From IMG/VR virus record IMGVR_UViG_3300033148_002382, positions 1-21,509 of that record: DNA of 21,509 nt; one strand, given 5' to 3'. The notes under the pieces were generated by a model that was not told the DNA's origin, did not search any database, and worked only from the letters and a program-made list of their open reading frames with translations. This stretch comes from a virus. Shown here piece by piece: positions 1 through 6,256 of this stretch (its first letter is position 1; each line of letters begins with the position of its first letter). The position numbers and the translations under genes are program-made.

Positions 1-40
1 TTTTTTATCGTTGTTTTTCAATGACTTACAACTAGGTGAT

Positions 41-137
41 CGGGACATTTGCTTTTGTCCCGCATGTCCCGTTAGGCCAAAATAGCGGGACATTTGGTGT
101 TTTTGAAAAAGGGCTAAATGTCCCGCTAAATGTCCCG
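41..137. repeat. Iteron-like array, candidate replication origin
   Basis: Six exact copies of a 7-bp motif occur in 97 bp: CGGGACA at 41-47 and 86-92, and its complement TGTCCCG at 56-62, 65-71, 119-125 and 131-137. The last two lie in a perfect 12-bp tandem repeat, CTAAATGTCCCG, at 114-125 and 126-137. The copy at 84-95 (AGCGGGACATTT) forms a perfect 12-bp inverted repeat with 116-127. The array ends just beyond the primase-helicase stop codon, and AT-rich sequence flanks it at 1-40. Iterons next to a replication initiator gene are a known origin layout; origin function here is inferred. The hairpins could instead help end leftward transcription, but no U-run follows them. Confidence 0.55.
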
Positions 138-139
138 CT

Positions 140-2080
140 CTATTCGCCAATTTTTTGCACCGTTTTATCGTCAAAAATACGAATATAGCCCATAGATTCG
201 AGCTGCTTTAATGACCGGCTAAACGCTTTCTTTTTCGCCTCTTGTGATGATGTTGAGTTGTCGCTGTGACAATAAAAGTTCTTCCGCAACTCATCTTGCG
301 TGATCTCCCCCTCCATACCATCGACTATATCCATCAGTGCTTGGTCTTTGCCTTTTAGCTTTGTTGTCGATCTCATAATGTCACCGAATGTCGCCGCTAC
401 TGGCACCAAGGTTCTGAGCGGTCGGTTTTTGTGATCTGTGAGGCCGTCAAGCTCCACCGATTCCATTTTAAGCGTTACATCCTTAAACGGTGCGGCATCC
501 TTTGACTTGGTGCATGAAATCCTGACCACGCTCTCCACCGAGCCGCTGATTGAAATCTCAAAGTCCGATGCCGCCTTAAATGCCGACGATCCACGAGCAC
601 CCCTTTCCTCATCCTTGCCGGTGTGGTGCACTACCAGAATCGTGCAGCCGAATAGCTCCTTTAGCTCGTCACACCCCCTGATGAACATGGATGAGTCCTT
701 TACTGTGTTTTCGTCCCCTGCCATTGATCGTGCCAGGGTATCGACCACAATCATTGATACCTGTTGCCCGGTAGCGTCGATCAATCCTTTGATTGCTGTC
801 TTGATGTCCGCCCGGTCTTTATCGTTGTCCAGCAGCACCCCCGTTGGTAATACCCGCATGTTTGGCACCCGTTTGCCGTGGATCTGCTCCCATGCGCGCT
901 TTCTGACCCTTAAACCCCTGCCACCCTCTGCTGATATATAAACAACTTGGCTTGCGCTTGTTCCCTCGAATCCCTGCCAAGGCATCCCAGCGGCGATGTG
1001 CATTGCCTTGTCGAGTGCCGCGAATGATTTGCCGGTTCCACTTGGCCCATACATGATCCCGAATGACTCACCTGGGATCACATCGTCGATTAGCCAAGGT
1101 TGCGCTGCGATCATGTTGAGCTCAACATCATCATCTGCGAGCAACATATCGAGCAGTTTTTCCCGCTTTGGTACTGCAACGATGGTTGATTCTTGTATCT
1201 CTGCCGAACCTTCGAATGTGACCGGCGCGATCCAGCCGCCATTCTCTGCGTGTCTTGCCAGGGTTGCCAGCGTGATTGGGTCGCCGCCATGCTTGCCGAA
1301 TGATTGCCAGTGACGGTCTAGGTTCTCGATCCCTTTGTACTTCTCCCCTTTACTGCTCCATGCGTCCCAAAGGTCTAGCCCGGTTCCGCTTGTTGCGTGA
1401 TGCAGCGCCATCCCGATCTGCACCCACTCTTCATAATCGCCGTCAGGATTGATAAAGCGCAACATGTCGGCCATCTGCTCATCCGATACGGTCATTTCCT
1501 CGCCATCAATAAATCCTTTGGAGATTGGCTCACGCTTCAACTTGGCGACTAATCCTGCCGGGGCCTGATTCATATCACATGGATTACCCTTGTCTATGTC
1601 ATAGGTTAGCCCTGATGCGTGAAGCGAACCGGCCCCAACCACAAACCCGCTGGTCTTGAAGTCAATTCCCGGAAATTCTGGTAAATGCTGCATGAATGAT
1701 CCGGGAGGTCTAGCAAAATAGATATGCCTGCCGCCTCCACCCGTGTTGACCACAAAATCCGATTCTTTTACAAAATCAATCCCGCTGGCCTCAACCATTT
1801 TATCAAATGATTCGTTGCCGCCGTTCCTTGGATCAATGTCGATCACTAGCTGATCATCAATGCAAACCCCAAAGCCGGTGGTGATAATGTCATATTCGAT
1901 CAGGTTGTCGATCTGCTGCTCTGTCCAGCGTGGCGTTGTCTGCCAACTATTTATCTGCGGATGTTTGCCGACCGCTTGGCATCTTAGATCTCCGCACCCA
2001 CACGCGCCATCCTTTATAGTATGGAGCTGGAAAACCCTGAATCCAGCTTCGAGGTAATCATAAATAGTGTCAATCGACAT
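140..2080 (-). CDS. Prim-pol primase / RepA-like helicase fusion
   Basis: Putative replication initiator that primes and unwinds phage DNA. The 646-residue protein starts with a bifunctional primase-polymerase domain (about 1-180): a Cys cluster at C27, C29 and C34 ahead of GKHP, the metal-binding DID of IDIDPRNGG near 80-87, GGGGRH at 114-119, and a GFVVGAGSLHASG strand near 145-157. A PriCT-type primase C-terminal region follows (about 198-282). The RepA/AAA_25 ATPase has Walker A GPSGTGKS (345-352), Walker B MIVVDT (443-448) and VVHHTGK near 483-489. Residues 576-646 look like a winged-helix DNA-binding end. It shares the leftward transcript with the upstream Cro-like gene, 3 nt away, and its 3' end abuts the repeat array. 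The fold assignment is strong; the initiator role is inferred. Confidence 0.9.
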   Translation of the reverse strand: MSIDTIYDYLEAGFRVFQLHTIKDGACGCGDLRCQAVGKHPQINSWQTTPRWTEQQIDNLIEYDIITTGFGVCIDDQLVIDIDPRNGGNESFDKMVEASGIDFVKESDFVVNTGGGGRHIYFARPPGSFMQHLPEFPGIDFKTSGFVVGAGSLHASGLTYDIDKGNPCDMNQAPAGLVAKLKREPISKGFIDGEEMTVSDEQMADMLRFINPDGDYEEWVQIGMALHHATSGTGLDLWDAWSSKGEKYKGIENLDRHWQSFGKHGGDPITLATLARHAENGGWIAPVTFEGSAEIQESTIVAVPKREKLLDMLLADDDVELNMIAAQPWLIDDVIPGESFGIMYGPSGTGKSFAALDKAMHIAAGMPWQGFEGTSASQVVYISAEGGRGLRVRKRAWEQIHGKRVPNMRVLPTGVLLDNDKDRADIKTAIKGLIDATGQQVSMIVVDTLARSMAGDENTVKDSSMFIRGCDELKELFGCTILVVHHTGKDEERGARGSSAFKAASDFEISISGSVESVVRISCTKSKDAAPFKDVTLKMESVELDGLTDHKNRPLRTLVPVAATFGDIMRSTTKLKGKDQALMDIVDGMEGEITQDELRKNFYCHSDNSTSSQEAKKKAFSRSLKQLESMGYIRIFDDKTVQKIGE

Positions 2081-2083
2081 TCC

Positions 2084-2329
2084 CTAAATCCTCCAATCAA
2101 TTACATCCGGCCTAAATTCAGCCTTGTTGAATATCCCCTCACTTTGGATCTCCGCCTCTGCTGCCATCGTTGCTGACATCCTGCCGCGAGCAATCCAAGC
2201 GCTAACCACCTGCGGAGATACATCAAGAAACCTGGCCGCGTTACTGGCTCCGCCGCACCATGCAATGAATTCATTTAGCGTTTTTTTCTGCTTCGATTCA
2301 ATTCTACCTATTAAGCTATTTTCTCTCAT
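2084..2329 (-). CDS. Cro/YdaS-like helix-turn-helix regulator
   Basis: An 81-residue DNA-binding protein, probably the repressor or Cro-like switch of the adjacent divergent promoters. The helix-turn-helix lies near residues 27-52 (GGASNAARFLDVSPQVVSAW), and the pattern of an Ala-rich first helix followed by an SPQVVSAWIARG recognition helix is typical of the YdaS/Cro family. It is first in the leftward transcript, 3 nt ahead of the primase gene, with a weak GGGTG Shine-Dalgarno. No second, larger CI-like repressor gene is visible here, so the phage may be lytic or carry its lysogeny genes elsewhere. Regulation of its own promoter is inferred from position. Confidence 0.75.
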   Translation of the reverse strand: MRENSLIGRIESKQKKTLNEFIAWCGGASNAARFLDVSPQVVSAWIARGRMSATMAAEAEIQSEGIFNKAEFRPDVIDWRI

Positions 2330-2340
2330 GTTGCACCCAT

Positions 2341-2373
2341 TGTTGAAATAAATGTTTAACTAAGTGTTGACAT
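2341..2373. promoter_or_regulatory. Candidate operator: three repeats at 12-bp period
   Basis: Three related 9-mers start exactly 12 bp apart: TGTTGAAAT (2341), TGTTTAACT (2353) and TGTTGACAT (2365). They cover the expected start site of the leftward transcript and reach the -35 box of the rightward promoter. A tandem array in this position suits a repressor such as the adjacent Cro-like protein. Binding is inferred, and the similarity of the middle copy is only partial. Confidence 0.45.
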
Positions 2374-2395
2374 CATACATCCACGGGCGTACATT
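2367..2395 (+). promoter_or_regulatory. Rightward sigma-70-like promoter (early operon)
   Basis: A perfect -35 box TTGACA (2367-2372) and a -10 box TACATT (2390-2395, four of six matches) are 17 bp apart. Transcription should start near 2402, ahead of the AAGGAG Shine-Dalgarno (2412-2417) of the Sak4-like gene. It occupies nearly the same bases as the leftward promoter, so RNA polymerase could hold only one at a time. Confidence 0.7.
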
Positions 2396-2400
2396 GGCAA
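2372..2400 (-). promoter_or_regulatory. Leftward sigma-70-like promoter (cro/primase)
   Basis: Read on the minus strand, TTGCCA (2400-2395) and TATGAT (2377-2372) are separated by exactly 17 bp, each matching the consensus at five of six positions. Transcription should start near 2365, giving a leader of about 36 nt ahead of the Cro-like start codon. It overlaps the rightward promoter almost completely. Confidence 0.7.
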
Positions 2401-2425
2401 CTCGAAAAGTGAAGGAGTAAACGAA

Positions 2426-3190
2426 ATGAGTGTTTTTGACACTATAGCAAAACCCGGTGATCGTCCGATCATTTGCACAATCAGCGGCGAAGCTGGAATT
2501 GGTAAAACAAGTCTGGCCGCAACTTTCCCAGACCCTATATTTATTAGAGCTGAGGATGGTGTTCAATCAATACCATCAGCCAGCCGTCCAGACGCATTTC
2601 CAGTTATTGAATCTGTTGATATGCTTTGGGAGCAGCTTACAGCGCTAATTGAAAAGGATCACAAATATAAAACTCTAGTTATTGACTCCGTTAGTCAATT
2701 AGAGCTTATGTTTTCGCAACACATCGTTGAATCAGATCCAAAAAAACCAAAGAGCATAAATCAAGCTATGGGCGGATATGGCGCTGGCCTGCAAGCTGTG
2801 GCCGCACTACATCAGCGAGTAAGAAAAGCGGCTGGAATATTAAACGAGCGCAAAAATATGCACATCGTTTTTATTGCCCATGCCGACACATCAACTGTTG
2901 AGCTGCCAGATCAGGACGCATATACCCGCTATGATTTACGACTTGGCAAACGATCAGTATCACCATATCTCGACAATGTAGATCTGGTTGGCTTCATCAA
3001 ACTGGAAACCTACACATTCGGTGACGGTGAGAGAAAAAAGGCGACCAGCACCGGCAACCGCCTCATGGTTACCTATACTACCGCCGCGAATGTCTCGAAG
3101 AATCGCTACGGCATTACTGAGGATTTGCCCGTCGCGTTTGGTAAAAACCCACTTGTCCCATTCGTTCCAATGCTCGGAGGTGAGTCGTGA
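2426..3190 (+). CDS. Sak4-like recombination ATPase (AAA_24)
   Basis: A 254-residue P-loop ATPase of the phage nucleotide-binding AAA_24 group, which includes the Sak4 single-strand annealing/RecA-like proteins. Walker A GEAGIGKT lies at residues 21-28 and Walker B TLVIDS near 83-88; IFIRAEDG near 38-45 is also typical. The likely role is loading on single-stranded DNA for phage recombination, together with the ssDNA-binding-like and exonuclease-like products downstream. The start has AAGGAG 8 nt upstream. It is the first gene of the rightward operon, and its TGA overlaps the GTG of the next gene by 4 nt. The ATPase family is clear; the Sak4 role is inferred from context. Confidence 0.8.
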   Translation: MSVFDTIAKPGDRPIICTISGEAGIGKTSLAATFPDPIFIRAEDGVQSIPSASRPDAFPVIESVDMLWEQLTALIEKDHKYKTLVIDSVSQLELMFSQHIVESDPKKPKSINQAMGGYGAGLQAVAALHQRVRKAAGILNERKNMHIVFIAHADTSTVELPDQDAYTRYDLRLGKRSVSPYLDNVDLVGFIKLETYTFGDGERKKATSTGNRLMVTYTTAANVSKNRYGITEDLPVAFGKNPLVPFVPMLGGES

Positions 3191-3447
3191 GAGTAGCGCA
3201 ATTCAAATCTTTGAAATACGATTACATTACAGTGAGCGCAGAAGGATTGGATGGCGCTGATGAATATATCCGCGTAAGCGAATACATTGACGTTGATTTT
3301 GTTGAGCGTGATCCGCGTGAGACAATCGAGCAAGAGGTTGATACTATCGACAAACAAATCCAAACAGTTCAAGCTGCCGCACAAGTGAAGCTAAACGAAC
3401 TTGAGCAGCGCAAAAATGACCTTTTAGCATTGGAGGATATGACATGA
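3187..3447 (+). CDS. Hypothetical early protein with coiled coil
   Basis: An 86-residue protein starting at GTG, coupled to the preceding stop codon (GTGA overlap) with GGAGG at 3177-3181 as its ribosome site. Residues 1-40 look like a small mixed-fold domain; residues 42-86 are charged and heptad-like (IEQEVDTIDKQIQTVQ onward), predicting a coiled coil. It lies between the Sak4-like ATPase and another small ORF in what looks like a recombination operon, so a partner or assembly role is possible. I do not recognise a family with a known function. Confidence 0.7.
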   Translation: MRVAQFKSLKYDYITVSAEGLDGADEYIRVSEYIDVDFVERDPRETIEQEVDTIDKQIQTVQAAAQVKLNELEQRKNDLLALEDMT

Positions 3448-3728
3448 GAATGGACAGCGAATGGCGCAAAGCTGCAGAGCATTATCGCCATCTAAAAAAT
3501 GAGGCAAATTCAATCAATCAGTTGCTTGCTGATGCAAAGGATGTTTTATTGTCCCTCGCTGGCGAAAACGATGAAGCCGGTTTTGGTGTCTCTGTTAAAC
3601 ATGGTACACGCCAAGGAGCAATCGATTTTAAAAAGTTTGTCTCCGAACTGCTGCCAAACGCAAATCTCGAACCGTATCGCAAAGATTCGATTCAAACTAC
3701 TACCATCAATATCTCTAAAGGAGAATAA
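3444..3728 (+). CDS. Conserved phage protein of recombination operon
   Basis: A 94-residue protein with an N-terminal helical half (residues 1-45) and a C-terminal half containing EAGFGVSVKHGTRQGAIDFK and LEPYRKDS. The EAGFGVSV, G-x-IDFK, EPYRK layout recurs in small siphovirus proteins encoded near YqaJ-type nucleases; that is recollection, not a search. The start overlaps the previous stop by 4 nt (ATGA), with GGAGG at 3432-3436 spaced 7 nt, which favours it over the in-frame ATG at 3450. No function is assigned. Confidence 0.7.
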   Translation: MRMDSEWRKAAEHYRHLKNEANSINQLLADAKDVLLSLAGENDEAGFGVSVKHGTRQGAIDFKKFVSELLPNANLEPYRKDSIQTTTINISKGE

Positions 3729-3729
3729 A

Positions 3730-4106
3730 ATGAGCAATAAATCAGAAACAATAATGATCGATGATGTTAAATATATCAGAGAAGATTCTGCACAAGCAAA
3801 ACAAGCGCCAGAAGTTGATGGCATGAAATATTGTGTAATCCGCACCTATTCGGCAGGTGTTCACATTGGATATGTAAAGGAGTTCGGAGAGAAATATCCG
3901 CAACAAGCAACCCTACTTAGTTCGCGCAGGCTCTATCAGTGGAATAAAGCGTGCAGTCTATCTCAAGTTGCTATGGACGGGTTGGTGACGGTTCGCGTAT
4001 TGCGATGGAGCTGCCAGAAATCACCCTGACCGATGTAGTTGAGGTGATTCCATGCTCAGAAAAGGCTGCTGAATTCTTTAGGGGAGCAAAGGTATGGAAG
4101 AAGTAA
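3730..4106 (+). pseudogene. Conserved early phage protein, frameshifted
   Basis: The first frame (3730-4029) encodes 99 residues, but the conserved reading switches to the -1 frame near 3980-3986. Frame one reads naturally through KYCVIRTYSAGVHIGYVKEF, RRLYQWNKACSLSQVAMDG. The rest of the family pattern (LPEITLTDVVEVIPCSEKAA ... KVWKK) continues from about 3984 to a TAA at 4104-4106. Restoring one base in the TTGG near 3982-3985 gives one open frame of about 125 codons. I recognise the family as a recurrent phage protein of unknown function (DGMKYCVIR, RRLxxWxxAxSLSQ, VIPCSEKA). AAGGAG at 3718-3723 is the ribosome site. The cause may be sequencing error, real decay or a recoding event; no canonical slippery heptamer is present. 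Confidence 0.75.
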
Positions 4107-4174
4107 CTATTCCTAGCATGCGCAACGCCAAGATTTATGGCTATGGCGATGGCTCTGGCTATGGCGATGGCTAA
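4094..4174 (+). CDS. Gly-Tyr-Asp repeat micro-protein
   Basis: A 26-residue ORF whose start overlaps the end of the preceding (frameshifted) gene and is preceded by a GGGGAG purine stretch at 4081-4086. After MEEVTIPSMRNAKI it becomes YGYGDGSGYGDG, encoded by a 16-bp direct repeat (4139-4154 and 4157-4172) with an 18-bp period. Longer GYGDGSG-type repeat proteins occur in other phages as hypotheticals, so this may be a contracted copy. Alternatively translation may begin at the internal ATG at 4118. Function unknown. Confidence 0.5.
   Translation: MEEVTIPSMRNAKIYGYGDGSGYGDG
4139..4172 (+). repeat. 18-bp period tandem repeat in GYGDG ORF
   Basis: A 16-bp unit, GGCTATGGCGATGGCT, is present twice without mismatch at 4139-4154 and 4157-4172. 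It encodes the GYGDG motif, and a family of this kind can expand or contract by slippage. Confidence 0.8.
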
Positions 4175-4221
4175 TTAACACAACAATATAATTTAATTTT
4201 TTAATCAGGAGAATAATCACA

Positions 4222-4764
4222 ATGTCATTTTTTACAACTTCCGAAGGTGAAAACCTAAACGCATCAAACGTCACCACCGACTATGAAGTCTCAACCGCTA
4301 TGGAGCCAATCCCTGATGGGACGATCCTCAAAGCCGTACCAACTGAGGTGAAGTGGGCAGAATATGAAGGTGATCGTTATATCAATGTTCGCTGGGATGT
4401 GATCGACGGTGAATTTAAAAGCCGCGTAGTATTCCATAAGATCCGCGTTTGCTCGGTCAAGCCGACACAAAAGGACAAGGCGCTGCGTATGCTTGCCGCC
4501 ATTGATGCAAATGCTGGCGGTAAACTGATGCAACTTGCTGGCGAACCTACCGATATGGATCTAGCATATATTTGCAATAATCCAATGGAGATTCGTGTTC
4601 GCATCTGGTCTATGGAGGATGAGAATGGCGGGCCTGATCGAACAGGCAATTGGGTAGAGGCCGTTAGCTCGCTTGGTAGCGCTGCGCCGTCACCAGCTCC
4701 TGTCAATGGCGCATCTTCGCCCGCTCCTGCCGGTGAAGGAGTACAGACACAACCAAGCTGGTAG
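4222..4764 (+). CDS. Putative ssDNA-binding protein (DUF669-like)
   Basis: A 180-residue protein resembling the DUF669/OB-fold-like proteins that accompany phage Sak4-type ATPases and YqaJ nucleases. A beta-rich core covers about 28-135: IPDGTILKAVPTEVKW, YINVRWDVIDGEFKSRVVFH, then KDKALRMLAAIDANAGGKL and IRVRIWSMED. The last 30 residues are a Pro/Ala/Ser/Gly-rich disordered tail ending in Trp, as SSB-like proteins often have a flexible tail, though this one is not acidic. AGGAG lies at 4207-4211, 10 nt before the start. The likely role is to coat single-stranded DNA during phage recombination. Identity rests on pattern and neighbours and is moderate. Confidence 0.6.
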   Translation: MSFFTTSEGENLNASNVTTDYEVSTAMEPIPDGTILKAVPTEVKWAEYEGDRYINVRWDVIDGEFKSRVVFHKIRVCSVKPTQKDKALRMLAAIDANAGGKLMQLAGEPTDMDLAYICNNPMEIRVRIWSMEDENGGPDRTGNWVEAVSSLGSAAPSPAPVNGASSPAPAGEGVQTQPSW

Positions 4765-4785
4765 CAATCTGCTACAACCATAACC

Positions 4786-4808
4786 AAGCCCCTTAATTGG
4801 GGCTTTTT
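4786..4808 (+). terminator. Rho-independent terminator
   Basis: A 7-bp GC-rich stem, AAGCCCC (4786-4792) pairing with GGGGCTT (4799-4805), has a 6-nt loop, and its T-run extends through 4808. It follows the ssDNA-binding-like gene by about 20 nt and should end or reduce early transcription there. No strong promoter is visible directly after it, so the next gene probably depends on read-through or antitermination. Confidence 0.75.
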
Positions 4809-4834
4809 GGGTGAGAAGATAAGGAGAAATGAGA

Positions 4835-5344
4835 ATGAGCGATATTAAAGTAGTCGAAGGTCTTGAGCCGTGGCAGGTGTTGGAGCGTGCTAGCGAGGGT
4901 GAACCGGTAGCTAGTCTGACCATGATTGGTAAGTGGGTTGAGGTATTTGGATGGACTACAAAGTCATTGGCGGGCAGAATTGCAGACGGCAGGAAAATAG
5001 CAATCATCGACACCACTACGCCAAAGACTGATTTTAATGACCCTAAGTGGAATTGGGATTTCTTTAATCAGTATGGAGGTGTGCCTGTTGGCTGGCTATG
5101 CTCTGTCGGTTACGCTAAAACGGCGAAAATAACAGATGGCTGCAGTCTACGCGAAAGCCCATTCTACTACTGGCCCGGTGGTGAGCAGCCTGTACCTGAT
5201 AATGTGGAGGTTGAGGTGATTATGAGAAATTACAATTCCGTCGCTGATACTGGAACGCAGCAAGCCCACATCTTTACATGGCAGCATGATTCAGAAGGCA
5301 TGGACGACATCATCGCCTTCAAACTAACTGGGAGAGTGTTGTGA
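4835..5344 (+). CDS. Hypothetical early phage protein
   Basis: A 169-residue soluble protein whose reading frame stops within the GTG of the nuclease gene (4-nt overlap). The ATG at 4835 is preferred because AAGGAG at 4821-4826 sits 8 nt upstream; the ATG at 4829 is only 2 nt from it. The C-terminus HIFTWQHDSEGMDDIIAFKL resembles the end of small early phage hypotheticals with W-x-HD and DIIAYR-type endings. The middle is rich in Trp and Tyr (WNWDFFNQYGGVPVGWL). No catalytic motif or membrane segment is evident. Translational coupling to the nuclease gene suggests a shared process, but no function can be assigned. Confidence 0.65.
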   Translation: MSDIKVVEGLEPWQVLERASEGEPVASLTMIGKWVEVFGWTTKSLAGRIADGRKIAIIDTTTPKTDFNDPKWNWDFFNQYGGVPVGWLCSVGYAKTAKITDGCSLRESPFYYWPGGEQPVPDNVEVEVIMRNYNSVADTGTQQAHIFTWQHDSEGMDDIIAFKLTGRVL

Positions 5345-6216
5345 GTAGAAACTACCTCGGCGCTTCCGCCTGGTCATCGTGTGATCGGGTTATGTGGCTA
5401 AAATTCAGAAAGGCCATTCACTCAACAATTAGCCAACAGCTACAGCGCACTTTTGATCTTGGTCACGCCTGCGAGCCGATTATGATCAAGCATCTGCGCG
5501 ACTCTGGTATTGAGGTTGGATTGTGTGAGGCTGAGATCACGGGCAAGTTTGGGCAAGTATTGGGTCACGTCGATGGGGTGATCAAGATTAGCGATGGCTC
5601 CATGATGCTACTGGAGATGAAAACCGCCAACGATAGCCGCTTTAAGGATATGATGAAGAATGGATTGCCTGATTATTATTACGCGCAAATCCAGATTTAT
5701 ATGCACCACAGCGATCAGATTGTTAAATCGGTTCCCAAACTCACGTCATGCCATTATATGATCTTAAATAAAAACACTTCCGAGCTGTACGAGTTCGCGG
5801 TTAATTATGATCCAGAATATGCGGCTCAAGAAACGAGCCGATTACACGACGTAATCGAATCAGAAGCAATGCCCGCTGGCAATAAATCATATAAGTGTAA
5901 CTTTTGTGATGCTCGCTATTTCTGTTCACGCATGGATTCCGATCCGCTTGTCTTGCCTGAGATCGGTTGCGGCACTTGTGCCAATGTCTCAATCGTTAAT
6001 GGGCGGATGGAATGTCCAAACGGGAATAAGGTTTGCGACGATCATATTATCCACCCTCAAATCATGGAGCAGCTTGGCTACGAATATGTCAGCGCCAATC
6101 CTGCGACAATGATGATCGAATATAAAGATTTTGTTATTGCTCCGAAAGGAATTAAGCATAATCATAAACCAACTTATACTTCAATCGAATGGATAAGCAC
6201 ATTCAAATCAAATTAA
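5341..6216 (+). CDS. Cas4/YqaJ-like PD-(D/E)XK nuclease with Fe-S cysteines
   Basis: A 291-residue putative recombination exonuclease. The PD-(D/E)XK active site is visible as E45 (LGHACEP), D78 (GHVDGV), E92-M-K94 (LLEMKT) and the Q116/Q118 motif (YYAQIQIY). A cysteine at C14 (WSSCDR) plus C186-x2-C189-x5-C195 matches the spacing of the 4Fe-4S cluster of Cas4/AddB-type nucleases. Four more cysteines (C210, C213, C225, C232) could form a separate metal-binding knuckle. It should resect DNA ends to make single strands for the Sak4-like and ssDNA-binding proteins. The GTG start overlaps the previous TGA. The nuclease fold is secure; the Fe-S assignment is inferred from spacing. Confidence 0.85.
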   Translation: MSRNYLGASAWSSCDRVMWLKFRKAIHSTISQQLQRTFDLGHACEPIMIKHLRDSGIEVGLCEAEITGKFGQVLGHVDGVIKISDGSMMLLEMKTANDSRFKDMMKNGLPDYYYAQIQIYMHHSDQIVKSVPKLTSCHYMILNKNTSELYEFAVNYDPEYAAQETSRLHDVIESEAMPAGNKSYKCNFCDARYFCSRMDSDPLVLPEIGCGTCANVSIVNGRMECPNGNKVCDDHIIHPQIMEQLGYEYVSANPATMMIEYKDFVIAPKGIKHNHKPTYTSIEWISTFKSN

Positions 6217-6249
6217 TGATATAATGTAGCCTTGCTCACTAGGGGGGGG
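6217..6249 (+). promoter_or_regulatory. Extended -10 promoter and G8 tract before HNH gene
   Basis: TG-A-TATAAT at 6217-6225 is a perfect extended -10 element directly after the nuclease stop codon. No good -35 box lies at the usual spacing, which extended -10 promoters tolerate. Transcription should start near 6232. A run of eight G residues (6242-6249) lies 7 nt before the ATG at 6257 and is the only candidate ribosome site; such runs can slip in length. Confidence 0.6.
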
Positions 6250-6256
6250 AATAGAT

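Noticed and set aside
41-137. CRISPR-like array
   Set aside because: Repeat units are 7-12 bp, spacers irregular and short, and orientation mixed, unlike CRISPR; no cas genes except the stand-alone Cas4-like recombination nuclease.
438-2057. Several open frames on the + strand through the primase gene (438-941, 996-1313, 1860-2057)
   Set aside because: They lie wholly antisense to a gene with clear domain motifs, and their products are Ser/Pro-rich without any recognisable pattern.
3976-3992. Programmed -1 frameshift in the broken early gene
   Set aside because: The GGG-TTG-GTG context is not an X-XXY-YYZ slippery heptamer and no strong downstream hairpin is seen; a missing base is the simpler explanation.
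4187-4192. TATAAT ahead of the ssDNA-binding-like gene as a promoter
   Set aside because: A good -10 box, but no usable -35 at 16-18 bp and no extended TG element; AT-rich leader DNA gives such matches by chance.
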